A stretch of 63,422 nt of DNA. Origin: an uncultured Eubacteriales bacterium. Lineage in GTDB: Bacteria > Bacillota > Clostridia > Christensenellales > Aristaeellaceae. Position 1 is the first letter of the stretch. Every line of letters begins with the position of its first letter. Below are positions 53,017-61,465 of this stretch, piece after piece. A model generated the notes under the pieces. That model worked only from the letters and a program-made list of their open reading frames with translations, was not told the DNA's origin and did not search any database. The stretch spans positions 1 to 63,422 of the forward strand of contig CACWZP010000017.1 of NCBI GenBank assembly GCA_902765395.1, read 5' to 3'. Made by a program: the position numbers and the translations under genes.

Positions 53017-54834
53017 TCACTGCACGGCTTCGTCCTCGACGCTGAGGGGCCGCTCTTCGCTGCTCAACACGTCATATTTCGCCAGGAATTCGTCGTAGAT
53101 CTGCTGGTACTGCCGCTGGCTGAGCTCCTGGGCCTTCAGCGCATGCACGTGGATGTCCGCGCTTGCCTGGGTCTCCCTGCGCACCACGCCGGAGACGGCC
53201 ACGCAGTGGGACGCGATCCTCTCAAAGCTGTTCAGCAGCTCGGTATAGACGGTGCCCTGGGTCAGATTGCACTCACCCCGCGAAAGCCTGCCGATGTGGC
53301 GGGCTTTCAGTATCTCGCACAGATAGGACAGCGCGGCGGCGCTCGGCTTGATCCGCATGGCGGTCTGCATGTCCTGCTCCTGATAGGCGGTTATGGTGCT
53401 GTTGACCAGGTCCCGCTCGGCATCGATCACCACGTTCAGATCCCGCCTGGCGTCCTCCGAGAAGGTGATGTTCTGATCGTTGATCTCGTTGGTCACGCGG
53501 GCGATGTTGGAAGCATAGTCGCCGATGCGCTCCAGGTCGCCCACGACGCGCAGCAGCATGGTCACTTTCCGGGTCTGCCGCGAATCCATCTGCTGTTTGG
53601 ACACCTGAATCAAATACTCGCCCGTCTTGGACTCGTACTTGTCGATCAGGTCCTCCTTCCGCTGGACCTTGTCATACTTGCTTTGCGAGAATTCTTGGAT
53701 CAGGTTGAGGGCTCTGCCCACATTTTTGCGGACCTTCCTGGACATGCCGTCCACCACCCGCTCCGCCTGGCCGAGGGCCAGGGCCGGCAGGTTCAGGAGG
53801 CGCTCCTCCAGCAGGTCGAAGTCCGCGTTGTCCGCGATGTCCTCCAGGTCCTCCGCCGAATCCTTGACCAGCAGCATGAGCAGCTTCTCCATCGCTTTTA
53901 TGAACGGGAACAGGAGCACGGCGTTCATGATGCGCACGGCGGAGTTGACCAATGCGATCAGCACCGGGCTGACCGTCATGTTCATGAACGAGAAGGAGAA
54001 TATCGCGTTCAGGGCATAGAAGCCCACCCCCCACAGCACCATGCCGAACACATTTTCAAGCAGGTAGGCCAGCGCCGTGCGCACGCCGTTCTTGTTGGCC
54101 CCGATGGCCGACAGCATCACCGGGCAGGCCGCGCCCACGCCGATGCCCAGGATCACCGGGAAGGCGGTGGCGAAGGTCAGCGCCCCGGTGACGGACAGGG
54201 CCTGCACGATACCGATGGAAGCCGAGGCACTCTGCAGGATGGCGGTCATCACGATGCCCAGCAGGATGCCCAGGAACGGGTTGGAGAACATGGTGATGGT
54301 GTTGGTGAAGGCGGGGCTGTCCTTCAGCGGCGAGACCGCCGCGCTCATGGTCTGCATGCCCACCATCAACACGGCAAAGCCCATCAGGATGTTGCCCAGG
54401 TTCCTGTACACGCTGCGCTTGGAGAGCATCCGGCACAGTATGCCCGTGATGGCGGCCACGGCGCTGATGGTCGACGACGAGAGCAGCTTGGCGATGCCGG
54501 CCGAACCCTCGATATAGGACAGGCACAGAATCCAGCCGGTGATGCTGGTGCCGATGTTGGCGCCGAGGGTGATGGCAATGGCCTGGACAAGCTTCATCAG
54601 GCCGGAATTGACAAAGCCGATGACCATGACCGTGGTGGCCGAGGAGGACTGGATCACGGAGGTGACCCCCGTCCCCAGCAGGATGCCCTTCACGGGGGTG
54701 TTGGTCATCTTGTACAGGAACGTCTCGAGCTTGTTTCCGGCGACGCTCTTCAGCCCGTCCCCCATCAGGGACATTCCGAACAGGAACAGCGCGACACCAC
54801 ACAGCAGGGAAAGGATCATGCTTATGATTTGCAT
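53017..54834 (-). CDS. Na/Pi cotransporter with C-terminal PhoU-like domain
   Basis: 605 residues. Two homologous membrane halves carry QSSSATTVMV (about 68-77) and ILQSASASIGIVQ, the NptA family repeat motifs. From about 360 a helical cytosolic domain follows with ERVVDGMSRKVRKNVG and LERIGDYASNIAR, the PhoU metal motif. It takes up phosphate with sodium and may sense phosphate status through the PhoU part. AAGGAG 6 bases before ATG. Downstream (15 bases) of the broken binding-protein gene on the same strand. Confidence 0.92.
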   Translation of the reverse strand: MQIISMILSLLCGVALFLFGMSLMGDGLKSVAGNKLETFLYKMTNTPVKGILLGTGVTSVIQSSSATTVMVIGFVNSGLMKLVQAIAITLGANIGTSITGWILCLSYIEGSAGIAKLLSSSTISAVAAITGILCRMLSKRSVYRNLGNILMGFAVLMVGMQTMSAAVSPLKDSPAFTNTITMFSNPFLGILLGIVMTAILQSASASIGIVQALSVTGALTFATAFPVILGIGVGAACPVMLSAIGANKNGVRTALAYLLENVFGMVLWGVGFYALNAIFSFSFMNMTVSPVLIALVNSAVRIMNAVLLFPFIKAMEKLLMLLVKDSAEDLEDIADNADFDLLEERLLNLPALALGQAERVVDGMSRKVRKNVGRALNLIQEFSQSKYDKVQRKEDLIDKYESKTGEYLIQVSKQQMDSRQTRKVTMLLRVVGDLERIGDYASNIARVTNEINDQNITFSEDARRDLNVVIDAERDLVNSTITAYQEQDMQTAMRIKPSAAALSYLCEILKARHIGRLSRGECNLTQGTVYTELLNSFERIASHCVAVSGVVRRETQASADIHVHALKAQELSQRQYQQIYDEFLAKYDVLSSEERPLSVEDEAVQ

Positions 54835-54849
54835 AGGGTTTCTCCTTCG

Positions 54850-55803
54850 TCATTGATTGCTATTGTTCATCCGAACCCAGCCATTGGCCGGGATAGGCTT
54901 TTCTATCCGCGATGGCATTGCGGCAAGCCCATGGCCGTTGCGCCTGGTTTCCCTGTCCTCCGCTTCCCGGATCAGCTCCTCCAGGGTCTCGAACAGCCGC
55001 TCCGGCGTGGAGAGCGTGCGGCTGAAGATGCTCACCGGGTAGTACTTGTTGTTCAGGGAGTGGATGTAGTTCGGCTCGTTCTCGCTGAGCTCCAACTGCG
55101 ACGCGTTGAGCTGGGCCAGGAGCTCAGGCTTCGCCTTGCTGACGCACAGGTAATAGTCCGACTCGCCGAAGGCATAGAGCAGCCGCGCGTGCGAACGCCC
55201 GTAGGCGCCGTCGCCCTCGGCGGCCAGCACGTCCACCTCCTGGCTGTCGAAGGCCTCGAACAGGGGCGCGTAATCCCGGAAGAGCACCACCTCGGCCTCG
55301 ACGCCCCGGCTCTGCAGGAACTCTTTCAGCGTCGTCGCCATCGCACTGTCCAGCACGCCGATCCGCCTGCCCTGCAGCGTGGCGGGGTCGGACGTGAGCG
55401 CCTCGTCCGTGTCGTGGGCGATCAGGTTGAAGCTCTCGTTGCCCATGGGCGCGTCCGGGTAGCCGATCAGCGCCTCCCGATCCTCTCGCCGGGCCAGGCC
55501 GGCCAGGAAGTCGATCTCCCCGTCCAGGAGCATCTAGTACAGGTCGCCGAACTCGCCCTACACGTACTCATATCTCCAACCGGTGTATTCCGACAGCTTC
55601 TGATAGTACTCATAGGCATAGCCGGTCTTGACGGCGCCGTCCCGGGCGCCTTCCTCAAACACCTCGTTTTCATAGTAGCCGACGCGAACCCGGTTTTCCC
55701 CCGTCTCCGACGCGAAGGCGTGCGAAGGCGCAAGCGCCGCAACGAGAAGGATCGCGCAGAGCAGCACTCGCCAGATCCTCCCGAATATACCTCGTCTCAC
55801 CAT
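54850..55803 (-). pseudogene. Solute-binding protein with two in-frame amber codons
   Basis: The frame runs from ATG 55803 (GGGGAGGTTTT upstream) through a signal peptide (LLVAALAPSHAFA) and the opening of a SBP_bac_3-type domain (RVGYYENEVFEEG, GYAYEYYQKLSEYTGW), then meets TAG at codon 82 (55558-55560), seven codons GEFGDLY, and a second TAG at codon 90 (55534-55536). The same frame goes on with LLDGEIDFLAGL, GRRIGVLDSAMATTL and DVLAAEGDG, exactly the rest of the domain. Both TAGs fall where relatives have ordinary residues. So it is either a pseudogene with two point mutations or is read through. It lacks any further domain and ends 15 bases before the Na/Pi gene. Confidence 0.75.
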
Positions 55804-56150
55804 AAAACCTCCCCGTCGGCATCGCCGAGTCTGGAAACAGACTTCCAGTCCTATTATATCAGTATAGATCGTCCAAATCAACCGTTTATGTAGACATATA
55901 GCGCACATCCCGGGCGACAAAATTCCCCGTAAAGCGCGTCGCCGCACGGCGATCGAGCGCGAGCGGCCCGTCAAACGCCCTGCCGGGGCATGGCCCGTCG
56001 GGCCTTCCCCCCCGCGCTGCGAACCGCCCCGCCGCCCGCTTCCCCACGCAAAAAGCGCCCGAAAACAGGTGTTTTCAGGCGTCTTCCGGGTTTGGCGGAG
56101 CATAATACGATCAAATCCGAACCATCAGCTGGTTCGGATTTGAAAGCGTT
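55804..56150. other. Gene-free interval with tRNA 3'-end repeat and hairpins
   Basis: No gene is seen. It holds a minus terminator (56050-56082), a second copy of the tRNA 3' end (56090-56104) and a perfect 13 bp hairpin CAAATCCGAACCA / TGGTTCGGATTTG (56112-56142). Confidence 0.6.
56050..56082 (-). terminator. Terminator downstream of the tRNA-like gene
   Basis: On the minus strand ACGCCTGAAAAC and GTTTTCGGGCGC pair around ACCT, followed by TTTTT. Confidence 0.75.
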
Positions 56151-56162
56151 TGGTGGAGCATA
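56090..56162. repeat. Direct repeat of the tRNA 3' terminus (two copies)
   Basis: GTTTGGCGGAGCATA (56090-56104) and GTTTGGTGGAGCATA (56148-56162) differ at one base and are 58 bases apart. On the minus strand they read TATGCTCCRCCAAAC, the acceptor end and CCA of the tRNA-like sequence. Duplicate tRNA ends are the usual scar of integration. Confidence 0.7.
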
Positions 56163-56230
56163 CCGGATTCGAACCGGTGACCTCTACAATGCGAATGTAG
56201 CGCGCTAACGAAGCGTCGTAACTACACCCC
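56151..56230 (-). tRNA. tRNA-Ala(CGC)-like sequence with normal 3' half and abnormal 5' half
   Basis: On the minus strand the anticodon arm CTACA-TTCGCAT-TGTAG has anticodon CGC (Ala, codon GCG), followed by variable AGGTC, T arm CCGGTTCGAATCCGG, and ATGCTCC-A-CCA. GTTAGCGCGCTACA also fits the D arm end. Before it, GGGGTGTAGTTACGACGCTTC replaces the expected GGAGCATTAGCTCAGTTG: the first 7 bases can pair with the acceptor only through three G-U pairs, and the D stem does not form. Length is 80 bases. It is best seen as a tRNA-Ala split at an attachment site by the element with the adjacent recombinase, or else a divergent tRNA. Confidence 0.5.
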
Positions 56231-56251
56231 AATTTCCCGATAAAAAAGGGG

Positions 56252-57892
56252 TTATCCCACCTTCGTTGCGCGGCAGTCTTCTGCTTCCACCACTGTTACA
56301 CTCTCGCCCTCGCCCAGAGTTTCAAAATCTGAAAGCGTAACAAAGAAATGGATCGTTAGATGATAATGACGGTCGACCTCGATCCGTTCGATGATCTTCG
56401 CCAGAATCATTTTCTTTTCTTCGATGCTCGCATCGTCAAACACTTCCGCCCAGTCGCTGATGTTCTTATACTGGCTGGAGAGATAGTCGAGCTTTGCTTC
56501 CTCGTTTTCCCTCTCTCGCCGGCACTCGACAAGCGCATCCTCACAAGCCTTGATCGCGGCCTTGTTTTCACAAAGCATCGATTGCAGCGTGTCCGTGTCC
56601 AGCGGGCTCTCCCCCGTGATTGACTTGAGGATTTCCTGCTTCAACGCTTCCTGCTGCTTTTCCAGCTTTTGGAGATTTCGCTCTTCGGCTTTCTGGCGTG
56701 CCTGCGTTTTGCTTCGCATCTGACGCCGCGCTTGCTCTTTCCAGACTGTATCAACGGACTGCTTCATACTGGTGAAATAGTCGTGGACGATTTCCAGCAC
56801 AGCAGTTTCAATCTTCTTTGCGGAATAAACGGTCAGGCCGTCACATTCCTTCGCGTCGATTGAACCGTTGTAACAGCGGTAAATAGGCCGGTGATAAACA
56901 TGGGTCGGAAGATGCTTGGTGCAGTAGCCTCCAACCAGCTTGTGATGACAATGACCGCACCAGAGCAACCCGGACAACATGGACGCCCCATAGACGGAAG
57001 TCTTGGTCTGTCCTTCCGGCACTCTACCATCCTCCTCACGACGCACCTCAGTATATCGGTCTTGCAGCCGCTTCTTGAGAGCATACTGCGTGAATTGGAA
57101 GTCATCGTCTGATACCAGCCTTAGAGTCTCATTGGGTTCGGACAGAACATCGTTCATGTGCATCCTGCCGGTGTAAACCGGGTTCTTCAGCATGGTCATG
57201 ACCGTTGCTCGCGTCCAGGTTTTGTTCGGGTCAGGGAAATGCTCGTTCAGGTAATTGGCAATTCTGGTTGTCCCCATGCCTTGCCTGCCAGCCATCTCGA
57301 AGATCAACTGCACCTGACTGCCGGCTACGGGATCGATTTCCAGATCGTATAACTCTCTGTTCTTCTTCCCCGTTCTGCCTTTGCGAACGAGCTTGTATCC
57401 ATATGGGCACTTCCCGCCGCGCCAGATTCCATCCTGGGTCATCTGCGTATGCGCAGCTTTTACTCGGACTGAGGTCTTGGCGCTCTCGCCGCTGGCTTGC
57501 CAGAAGCGAATGAAATTCAGTAGCTTATCAACTTGGCTGTCAAGACGCTGCTGTCCCTCGCGCGTGCTCCATACCTCGATCCCGTGCTCGATAAACCACT
57601 GCACCAAAAAAGGCGTTTCGTCCTCCCTACGCCCCAGCCGGTCGAACATGAACACAAGCAGAACATCAAACTCCTTGCGCTCCGCCATTGCACGGATCTC
57701 CAGGATAACATCCCGCTTGTTTGCCGACACCTTATAGCCGGAGACGCCCTTTTCGAGGCGCTCCCCGTAGAACACCCAATCCTCCTGCTGCTCAATGAAC
57801 GCTTCGCATTCTCGCCGCTGCATCGGGATGTCGTCCTTCGGGTCTACCTGGCCCAACGTTGAAACTCTATACAAGCACAATACTTTTTTCAT
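56252..57892 (-). CDS. Large serine recombinase
   Basis: 546 residues. The N-terminal catalytic domain has LYRVSTLGQ with Ser11, MQRRECEAFIEQQ and FDRLGRREDETPFLVQWF (Arg pair). The recombinase domain (about 165-270) and the zinc beta-ribbon (CGHCHHKL..C..C near 320-360) follow, and a coiled-coil from about 390 to 490 with EERNLQKLEKQQEALKQE. This is the phiC31/TnpX type that integrates and excises elements. Its 3' end is about 25 bases from the abnormal tRNA, so the att site probably lies there. Codon choice is less GC-rich than the left 55 kb. Start ATG overlaps the previous gene by 4 bases. Confidence 0.93.
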   Translation of the reverse strand: MKKVLCLYRVSTLGQVDPKDDIPMQRRECEAFIEQQEDWVFYGERLEKGVSGYKVSANKRDVILEIRAMAERKEFDVLLVFMFDRLGRREDETPFLVQWFIEHGIEVWSTREGQQRLDSQVDKLLNFIRFWQASGESAKTSVRVKAAHTQMTQDGIWRGGKCPYGYKLVRKGRTGKKNRELYDLEIDPVAGSQVQLIFEMAGRQGMGTTRIANYLNEHFPDPNKTWTRATVMTMLKNPVYTGRMHMNDVLSEPNETLRLVSDDDFQFTQYALKKRLQDRYTEVRREEDGRVPEGQTKTSVYGASMLSGLLWCGHCHHKLVGGYCTKHLPTHVYHRPIYRCYNGSIDAKECDGLTVYSAKKIETAVLEIVHDYFTSMKQSVDTVWKEQARRQMRSKTQARQKAEERNLQKLEKQQEALKQEILKSITGESPLDTDTLQSMLCENKAAIKACEDALVECRRERENEEAKLDYLSSQYKNISDWAEVFDDASIEEKKMILAKIIERIEVDRHYHLTIHFFVTLSDFETLGEGESVTVVEAEDCRATKVG

Positions 57893-58134
57893 GATGCTTC
57901 ACTCCGTTTCTTCAAGGAACAAAGCAGCATATCTGCAACGTCTTTCCGTATCGTCGGATTCTCTTCCCGACTGAAGATCAACGTCGCCGTGCAGCCGTTC
58001 CTAGTCTTGATGGTGCGGAGATTAGCATCAGTTGCTAACGTGTCTATTCTATTGTCAAGGTACATGTCTCCATGCCCTAATGATACACCATAATCCTTGT
58101 CTTTGCAAGGCTCTTTGGGAAAAACAGGATTCAA
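57889..58134 (-). CDS. Small unknown protein encoded just before the recombinase
   Basis: 81 residues beginning at TTG 58134 with AGAAGGAGG seven bases upstream; a longer frame to 58200 would start in a hairpin and lacks a ribosome site. It has VSLGHGDMYLDNRIDTLATDANLRTIKTRNG and looks like a small soluble protein; no family recognised. The TCATGA overlap with the recombinase means translational coupling, so it may be a recombination-direction or excision factor (inferred). Confidence 0.6.
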   Translation of the reverse strand: MNPVFPKEPCKDKDYGVSLGHGDMYLDNRIDTLATDANLRTIKTRNGCTATLIFSREENPTIRKDVADMLLCSLKKRSEAS

Positions 58135-58284
58135 TTTGTGACCTCCTTCTATATGAAAACAGACGCCTTTCAACAGCGTCTGGAAATGTGGTTTATTCAA
58201 TTCTCATTTAAGGGATATTTGGATAATGAAATCATCAGCCGGGAGCTGATGGAAAATGGTTTTAAGTGAAAGGAGAGGTTCAAT

Positions 58285-58482
58285 GTGTTAGGGATTATTA
58301 TTGTTATGCTGCTGTTCTCCTGTCGTCGCCTCTTCTGGGGTGACTTTGGATGGGGAGCTCCATTCGGCAGCTGGTGGATGCACCATCCTCCTATGGGAGG
58401 CCCGATAAAACAACCCATGAATGGCCAGATGGGAAGGCCCATGGGCAGCCCTGGTGGGCATATAGGTGGACATTCAAGATAA
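58285..58482 (+). CDS. Small Met/Pro/Gly/His-rich protein with one membrane segment
   Basis: 65 residues from GTG 58285, with AAAGGAGAGG seven bases upstream. Residues 1-12 are hydrophobic (MLGIIIVMLLFS), then Trp, His, Pro, Met and Gly fill the rest (WWMHHPPMGGP, MNGQMGRPMGSPGGHIGGH). It might be a membrane-attached peptide with metal-binding groups (Met and His); no known family. It ends at a bidirectional terminator. Confidence 0.55.
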   Translation: MLGIIIVMLLFSCRRLFWGDFGWGAPFGSWWMHHPPMGGPIKQPMNGQMGRPMGSPGGHIGGHSR

Positions 58483-58488
58483 ATAAAC

Positions 58489-58512
58489 TGGAGTCGGTAT
58501 CTGCCGACTCCA
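58489..58512. terminator. Bidirectional terminator between small convergent genes
   Basis: TGGAGTCGG (58489-58497) and CCGACTCCA (58504-58512) around TATCTG; ATTTGT follows on the plus strand and GTTTATTT on the minus strand. Confidence 0.75.
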
Positions 58513-58525
58513 ATTTGTAATTTGA

Positions 58526-58738
58526 CTATTTACCCCAGCCAATAAACTCTGCAATTTCTGCTTCGCAGTTCCAGCTATAGCGATCATCTGATTTCATCTT
58601 ATTTAGTGTGGCAGTTGCGGTTGCCTTATCAGCGAACAGCATTACATCGCTGTCCTTCCCAACAACCCAGCCTACTGGTCCTTTGTCATGTGTAATTCTG
58701 ATCCCATACTTCGTCGTCGTTGTGTTCGTTGTTGCCAT
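58526..58738 (-). CDS. Small unknown protein
   Basis: 70 residues starting MATTNTTTTKYGIRITHD. It has a single compact alpha/beta look with WVVGKDSDVMLFADKATATATLNKM and EAEIAEFIGWGK, and no membrane segment. A GAAGG is very near the ATG, so start is approximate. It is not recognised. Between a terminator and another small orphan. Confidence 0.5.
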   Translation of the reverse strand: MATTNTTTTKYGIRITHDKGPVGWVVGKDSDVMLFADKATATATLNKMKSDDRYSWNCEAEIAEFIGWGK

Positions 58739-58928
58739 ATCCTTCTGCCTTTCCAACCAGACAATATCGCTGGCTATTATGGCTGCTTGAAGTCGCAGCA
58801 GAAGCGATTATATCAAAAAATGGCATAATCTGTCAAAGCCAAGAGCTAGGAGAGAAGATAAATGGAGCTGACCCTCTGCTTCGAGAAAAGCACAGGGTCA
58901 GTAGTGTTCTGTCTATTCTGTATTCGAC

Positions 58929-59159
58929 CTAATCGTCTATGTTTCCATCTTCCGTCACGTAGATCGTCCCATCGATGGAGTCACGATCAATCGAGATTTC
59001 TGGCCAAATCTCTTCACTGGTTCCCTCGGGTACTTCGTAGACCTGATGGTTGCTGGGCTCTACATTCAGAAAGTGTCTGAGAGCGTTCCCGACGAATTCC
59101 TTGAAGGCGGGATTGTTCTCTACTTCATCAAAGATGTCCCGATTAAGCTTGATTGCCAT
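58929..59159 (-). CDS. Small acidic protein, unknown
   Basis: 76 residues, strongly acidic (EGTSEEIWPEISIDRDSIDGTIYVTEDGNIDD). The N-terminal half has helix-like NRDIFDEVENNPAFKEFVGNALRHFL. AGGAGGCG before the ATG supports it as real. The charge pattern is of anti-type or scaffold proteins in mobile elements, but no family is certain. Confidence 0.55.
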   Translation of the reverse strand: MAIKLNRDIFDEVENNPAFKEFVGNALRHFLNVEPSNHQVYEVPEGTSEEIWPEISIDRDSIDGTIYVTEDGNIDD

Positions 59160-59207
59160 AAAGCGCCTCCTATCTGTAATCGGTGTGAATCAAGGCAGCA
59201 GAAATCG

Positions 59208-59951
59208 TCAGTCAAAGACGAAGCCCTCCGACTTCTTCATGATGACGCTGTTGTATTCCAGCCGGAAGGCGTAGCCTTCCTTCAGGTTGACCTCGACGGA
59301 GGTGTTGTACATGGCCAGGACGGCTTCAAAGTCCGTGTCCTTGAAGTCGTTGGTAGCGTCCTCGGGGTTTGCATAGGTGCGCACGCGGGAAGGCGCTTCG
59401 CCGTTGAAGTAGATCGTGTACTTGCCGGCGGGAATCTCCTCGCCGATGATGTAGATGCCCGTGGGGATGGACGTACCTTCCGGGGCGGTGTAGTCGTATT
59501 CCACGGGGACAGCGTTGCCGGTACGCTCGATGGACGCCGCGGAGCGGTAGATCACGAAGTAATCCCCGTCGAACAATTCGACCTTCACGGAGCTGCCCTC
59601 CTGCACGCGGCCCTCGTCGCGGGGCAGGTCGCCCAGGTACAGGCGGCTCACGTCGTAATCGTACATCTGCTTGGTGTCGTAGATGTACCAGTTGGTATAG
59701 GTGTCGTCTGCCTCCGCGGGAACGAAGCCCACGTCGTAGATGCCCTGAGCGATGTCCTTTCCCACCACATACTGGCCCGGCTGGAGGACGCGTGCGCCGG
59801 CCTCCGGTCGGGTGGCAATCTCCGCGTCCAGCTGTTCCTTGATGCCGATCAGCTGGTCGTAGCTGTAGCTGGTGAAGTCGAAGTCGGCCTCGGCCATGGC
59901 GGTGGGGACGACCAGCATGAGCAACAGAATCAACGCAATAAACTTCTTCAT
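59208..59951 (-). CDS. Secreted protein with two related beta domains
   Basis: 247 residues. Signal peptide (MKKFIALILLLMLVVPTAMA-EA). After a short helix (YSYDQLIGIKEQLDAEI) come two similar parts: LQPGQYVVGKDIAQGIYDVGF and IPTGIYIIGEEIPAGKYTIYF, each a beta-sandwich-like unit, ending in a NSVIMKK tail. It resembles Clostridia exported proteins with the same GQYxVGxDIxxGxY repeat. Binding role unknown. A small-protein operon lies 50 bases upstream (60003-60923) on the same strand. Confidence 0.7.
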   Translation of the reverse strand: MKKFIALILLLMLVVPTAMAEADFDFTSYSYDQLIGIKEQLDAEIATRPEAGARVLQPGQYVVGKDIAQGIYDVGFVPAEADDTYTNWYIYDTKQMYDYDVSRLYLGDLPRDEGRVQEGSSVKVELFDGDYFVIYRSAASIERTGNAVPVEYDYTAPEGTSIPTGIYIIGEEIPAGKYTIYFNGEAPSRVRTYANPEDATNDFKDTDFEAVLAMYNTSVEVNLKEGYAFRLEYNSVIMKKSEGFVFD

Positions 59952-60002
59952 GGAAATTCCTCCTTCATTTTCACAGCCCCGACGGAGCTGTAAGTCGGTG
60001 TG

Positions 60003-60143
60003 TCAGTCGGCCAGCTGTCTACGCAACGCCATACCAATCAGGATGATGACTGCATCATCAAGCGGGCCGGGGCAGGCGTCGATCGGCGAGACGAGATAGA
60101 GAATCATGAATATCAGAATCGCGGCACGCATGAAATCATCCAT
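60003..60143 (-). CDS. 46-residue DUF1232-like membrane peptide
   Basis: MDDFMRAAILIFMILYLVSPIDACPG.. contains the YLVSPID core of the DUF1232 (YkvA) family in a much shortened form, with one membrane segment. GGAGG is nine bases upstream of the ATG. It is too short for the usual 110-residue family, so it may be a minimal variant. It lies 16 bases behind the four-helix gene. Confidence 0.6.
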   Translation of the reverse strand: MDDFMRAAILIFMILYLVSPIDACPGPLDDAVIILIGMALRRQLAD

Positions 60144-60159
60144 GATTGCAACCTCCTTC

Positions 60160-60702
60160 TTACGGCCGGGACTGAGGCAGGTCGGCCGTGTCTTTCGTCC
60201 TCCGTCTGACGATGAACATCCAGACGGCGCAGGCAGCGATGATGGCTGCCAGCGGATAGTACAGATGGTGTGCAATGGCCCAGACCCGGTCGCCGCTGGG
60301 CATGATGCCCCGGTCGACAAAATCCCAGTTGACGATGTAGAACGCGCCGCCCATCAAGAGATCGAGTATCAGCGTCAGCACTGGCTTCCCCCGCCAGGCC
60401 GCCAGCATCACCAGCAGGGCCAGTCCCGGGATCAGGCACATCAGCACACCGTAAAACGTGCCCATGCCGCCGGAGCCAAAGAATGCCTCACCGCCCTGGA
60501 AGTACACCCTTGCGTACTTGAAGAGTGACATGTCCATGATCTCCCCAACAGTGATGTCCACCCCGTCAAAGGGTTTGTCGTCGACCTGGTCTGACATGTA
60601 ATCGCGGTAGTCCTGAGTCGCCGAGATGAACGGCAGGAAGAAGCCCACGATGGCGATGAGCGCCACGATCATGGCGATCAGCCGCGGCAGTTTGTTGTTC
60701 AT
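60160..60702 (-). CDS. Four-helix membrane protein, unknown
   Basis: 180 residues. Membrane segments are near 7-25 (LIAMIVALIAIVGFFLPF), 80-100, 105-125 and 145-165. Between the first two lies an acidic external loop (DYMSDQVDDKPFDGVD). No family recognised. ATGA overlap with the upstream gene means coupled translation. Confidence 0.65.
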   Translation of the reverse strand: MNNKLPRLIAMIVALIAIVGFFLPFISATQDYRDYMSDQVDDKPFDGVDITVGEIMDMSLFKYARVYFQGGEAFFGSGGMGTFYGVLMCLIPGLALLVMLAAWRGKPVLTLILDLLMGGAFYIVNWDFVDRGIMPSGDRVWAIAHHLYYPLAAIIAACAVWMFIVRRRTKDTADLPQSRP

Positions 60703-60923
60703 GCGTATCCCTCCCCACTTGCCTGAGTGTCCTCACTTGCCCGGCCAAAGCTGATGGAGAGCTTCCCCAGGCGGATGTCCAGCCGGAAGTCCCGTTCCAT
60801 CATTCGACTGGTGAGATCGTGCCCATAGTCGATGATTTGCGGCAGGCAGGCGATCAGCTCCAGTCCCAGCGCGACCAGCAGCCCGCCCCCACCGATCTCT
60901 CTCTTCTGAATCCTGTGCTCCAT
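60699..60923 (-). CDS. Small membrane-associated protein, unknown
   Basis: 74 residues. LLVALGLELIACLPQI is a short hydrophobic segment, followed by a basic and polar C-terminal part. AAAGGGGG is upstream of the ATG. It starts the small operon that runs to 60003. Possibly a subunit of a membrane complex with the next protein (inferred). Confidence 0.55.
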   Translation of the reverse strand: MEHRIQKREIGGGGLLVALGLELIACLPQIIDYGHDLTSRMMERDFRLDIRLGKLSISFGRASEDTQASGEGYA

Positions 60924-61053
60924 GTTACAGCCCCCTTTCCTCTGGCTTGGTTTCAGTATATAACGCGCATTTATCCATCTGGTTTTGGCGGTGCAAATGA
61001 AAACCGGAACCGCTATCGGCCCCGGCTATGGGAAACCATGTTCAGTTTTGCTT

Positions 61054-61465
61054 TCATTGTTCTGCTGCTTTGTTTCGAATTGACTGCGGGCAAAGCGGTT
61101 TTGACTCGTCAAAGGCATAGGGTGAATCAGTGCGGCAAGGTTCAAGCTGGTCGTATATCTCCTCGGCCTTGATATAATCCCCATTATTCGTATAGACCTG
61201 TGTAAGAAAGAGATAAGCGTCAAAGCGCAAGCGCCGGTACGAGGCGATCTCCATGTTTTCTTCGCAGAGCCGGATTGCTTCCTGGATTGCTCCAATGGCA
61301 TCGTCGACCAGCCCCATTTCATAGTAAATGGGCGCGCACTGATCCAGCAGATGATCCGCGTAAGCCATTGCAGAATCGCGGGAGGTGTCTGCGATGCGCG
61401 TCGCTTCTTCCAGACAATGCAGCGCTTTCTCAGAGTCGCCTGTCGCCTTGACATCTTGTGTCTGT
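61054..61465 (-). pseudogene. 5'-truncated TPR-repeat protein fragment
   Basis: The downstream part of the minus frame encodes a TPR-like protein (EKALHCLEEATRIADTSRD, DDAIGAIQEAIRLCEENM, YIKAEEIYDQLEP). Homology-like sequence stops near 61460; upstream codons of the same frame are nonsense, so the N-terminus is missing. It probably belonged to a larger regulator or sensor. Confidence 0.6.

Noticed and set aside
55534-55560. Selenocysteine or reassigned stop as main explanation
   Set aside because: Codons are TAG, not TGA; icd ends with TAG, so TAG works as a stop here. Kept only as a minor option.
58153-58269. 38-residue plus-strand frame MKTDAFQQRL.. just before the small Met/His-rich gene
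   Set aside because: No ribosome site, overlaps the leader hairpin of the minus gene; probably chance although it is open and ends right before AAAGGAGAGG.
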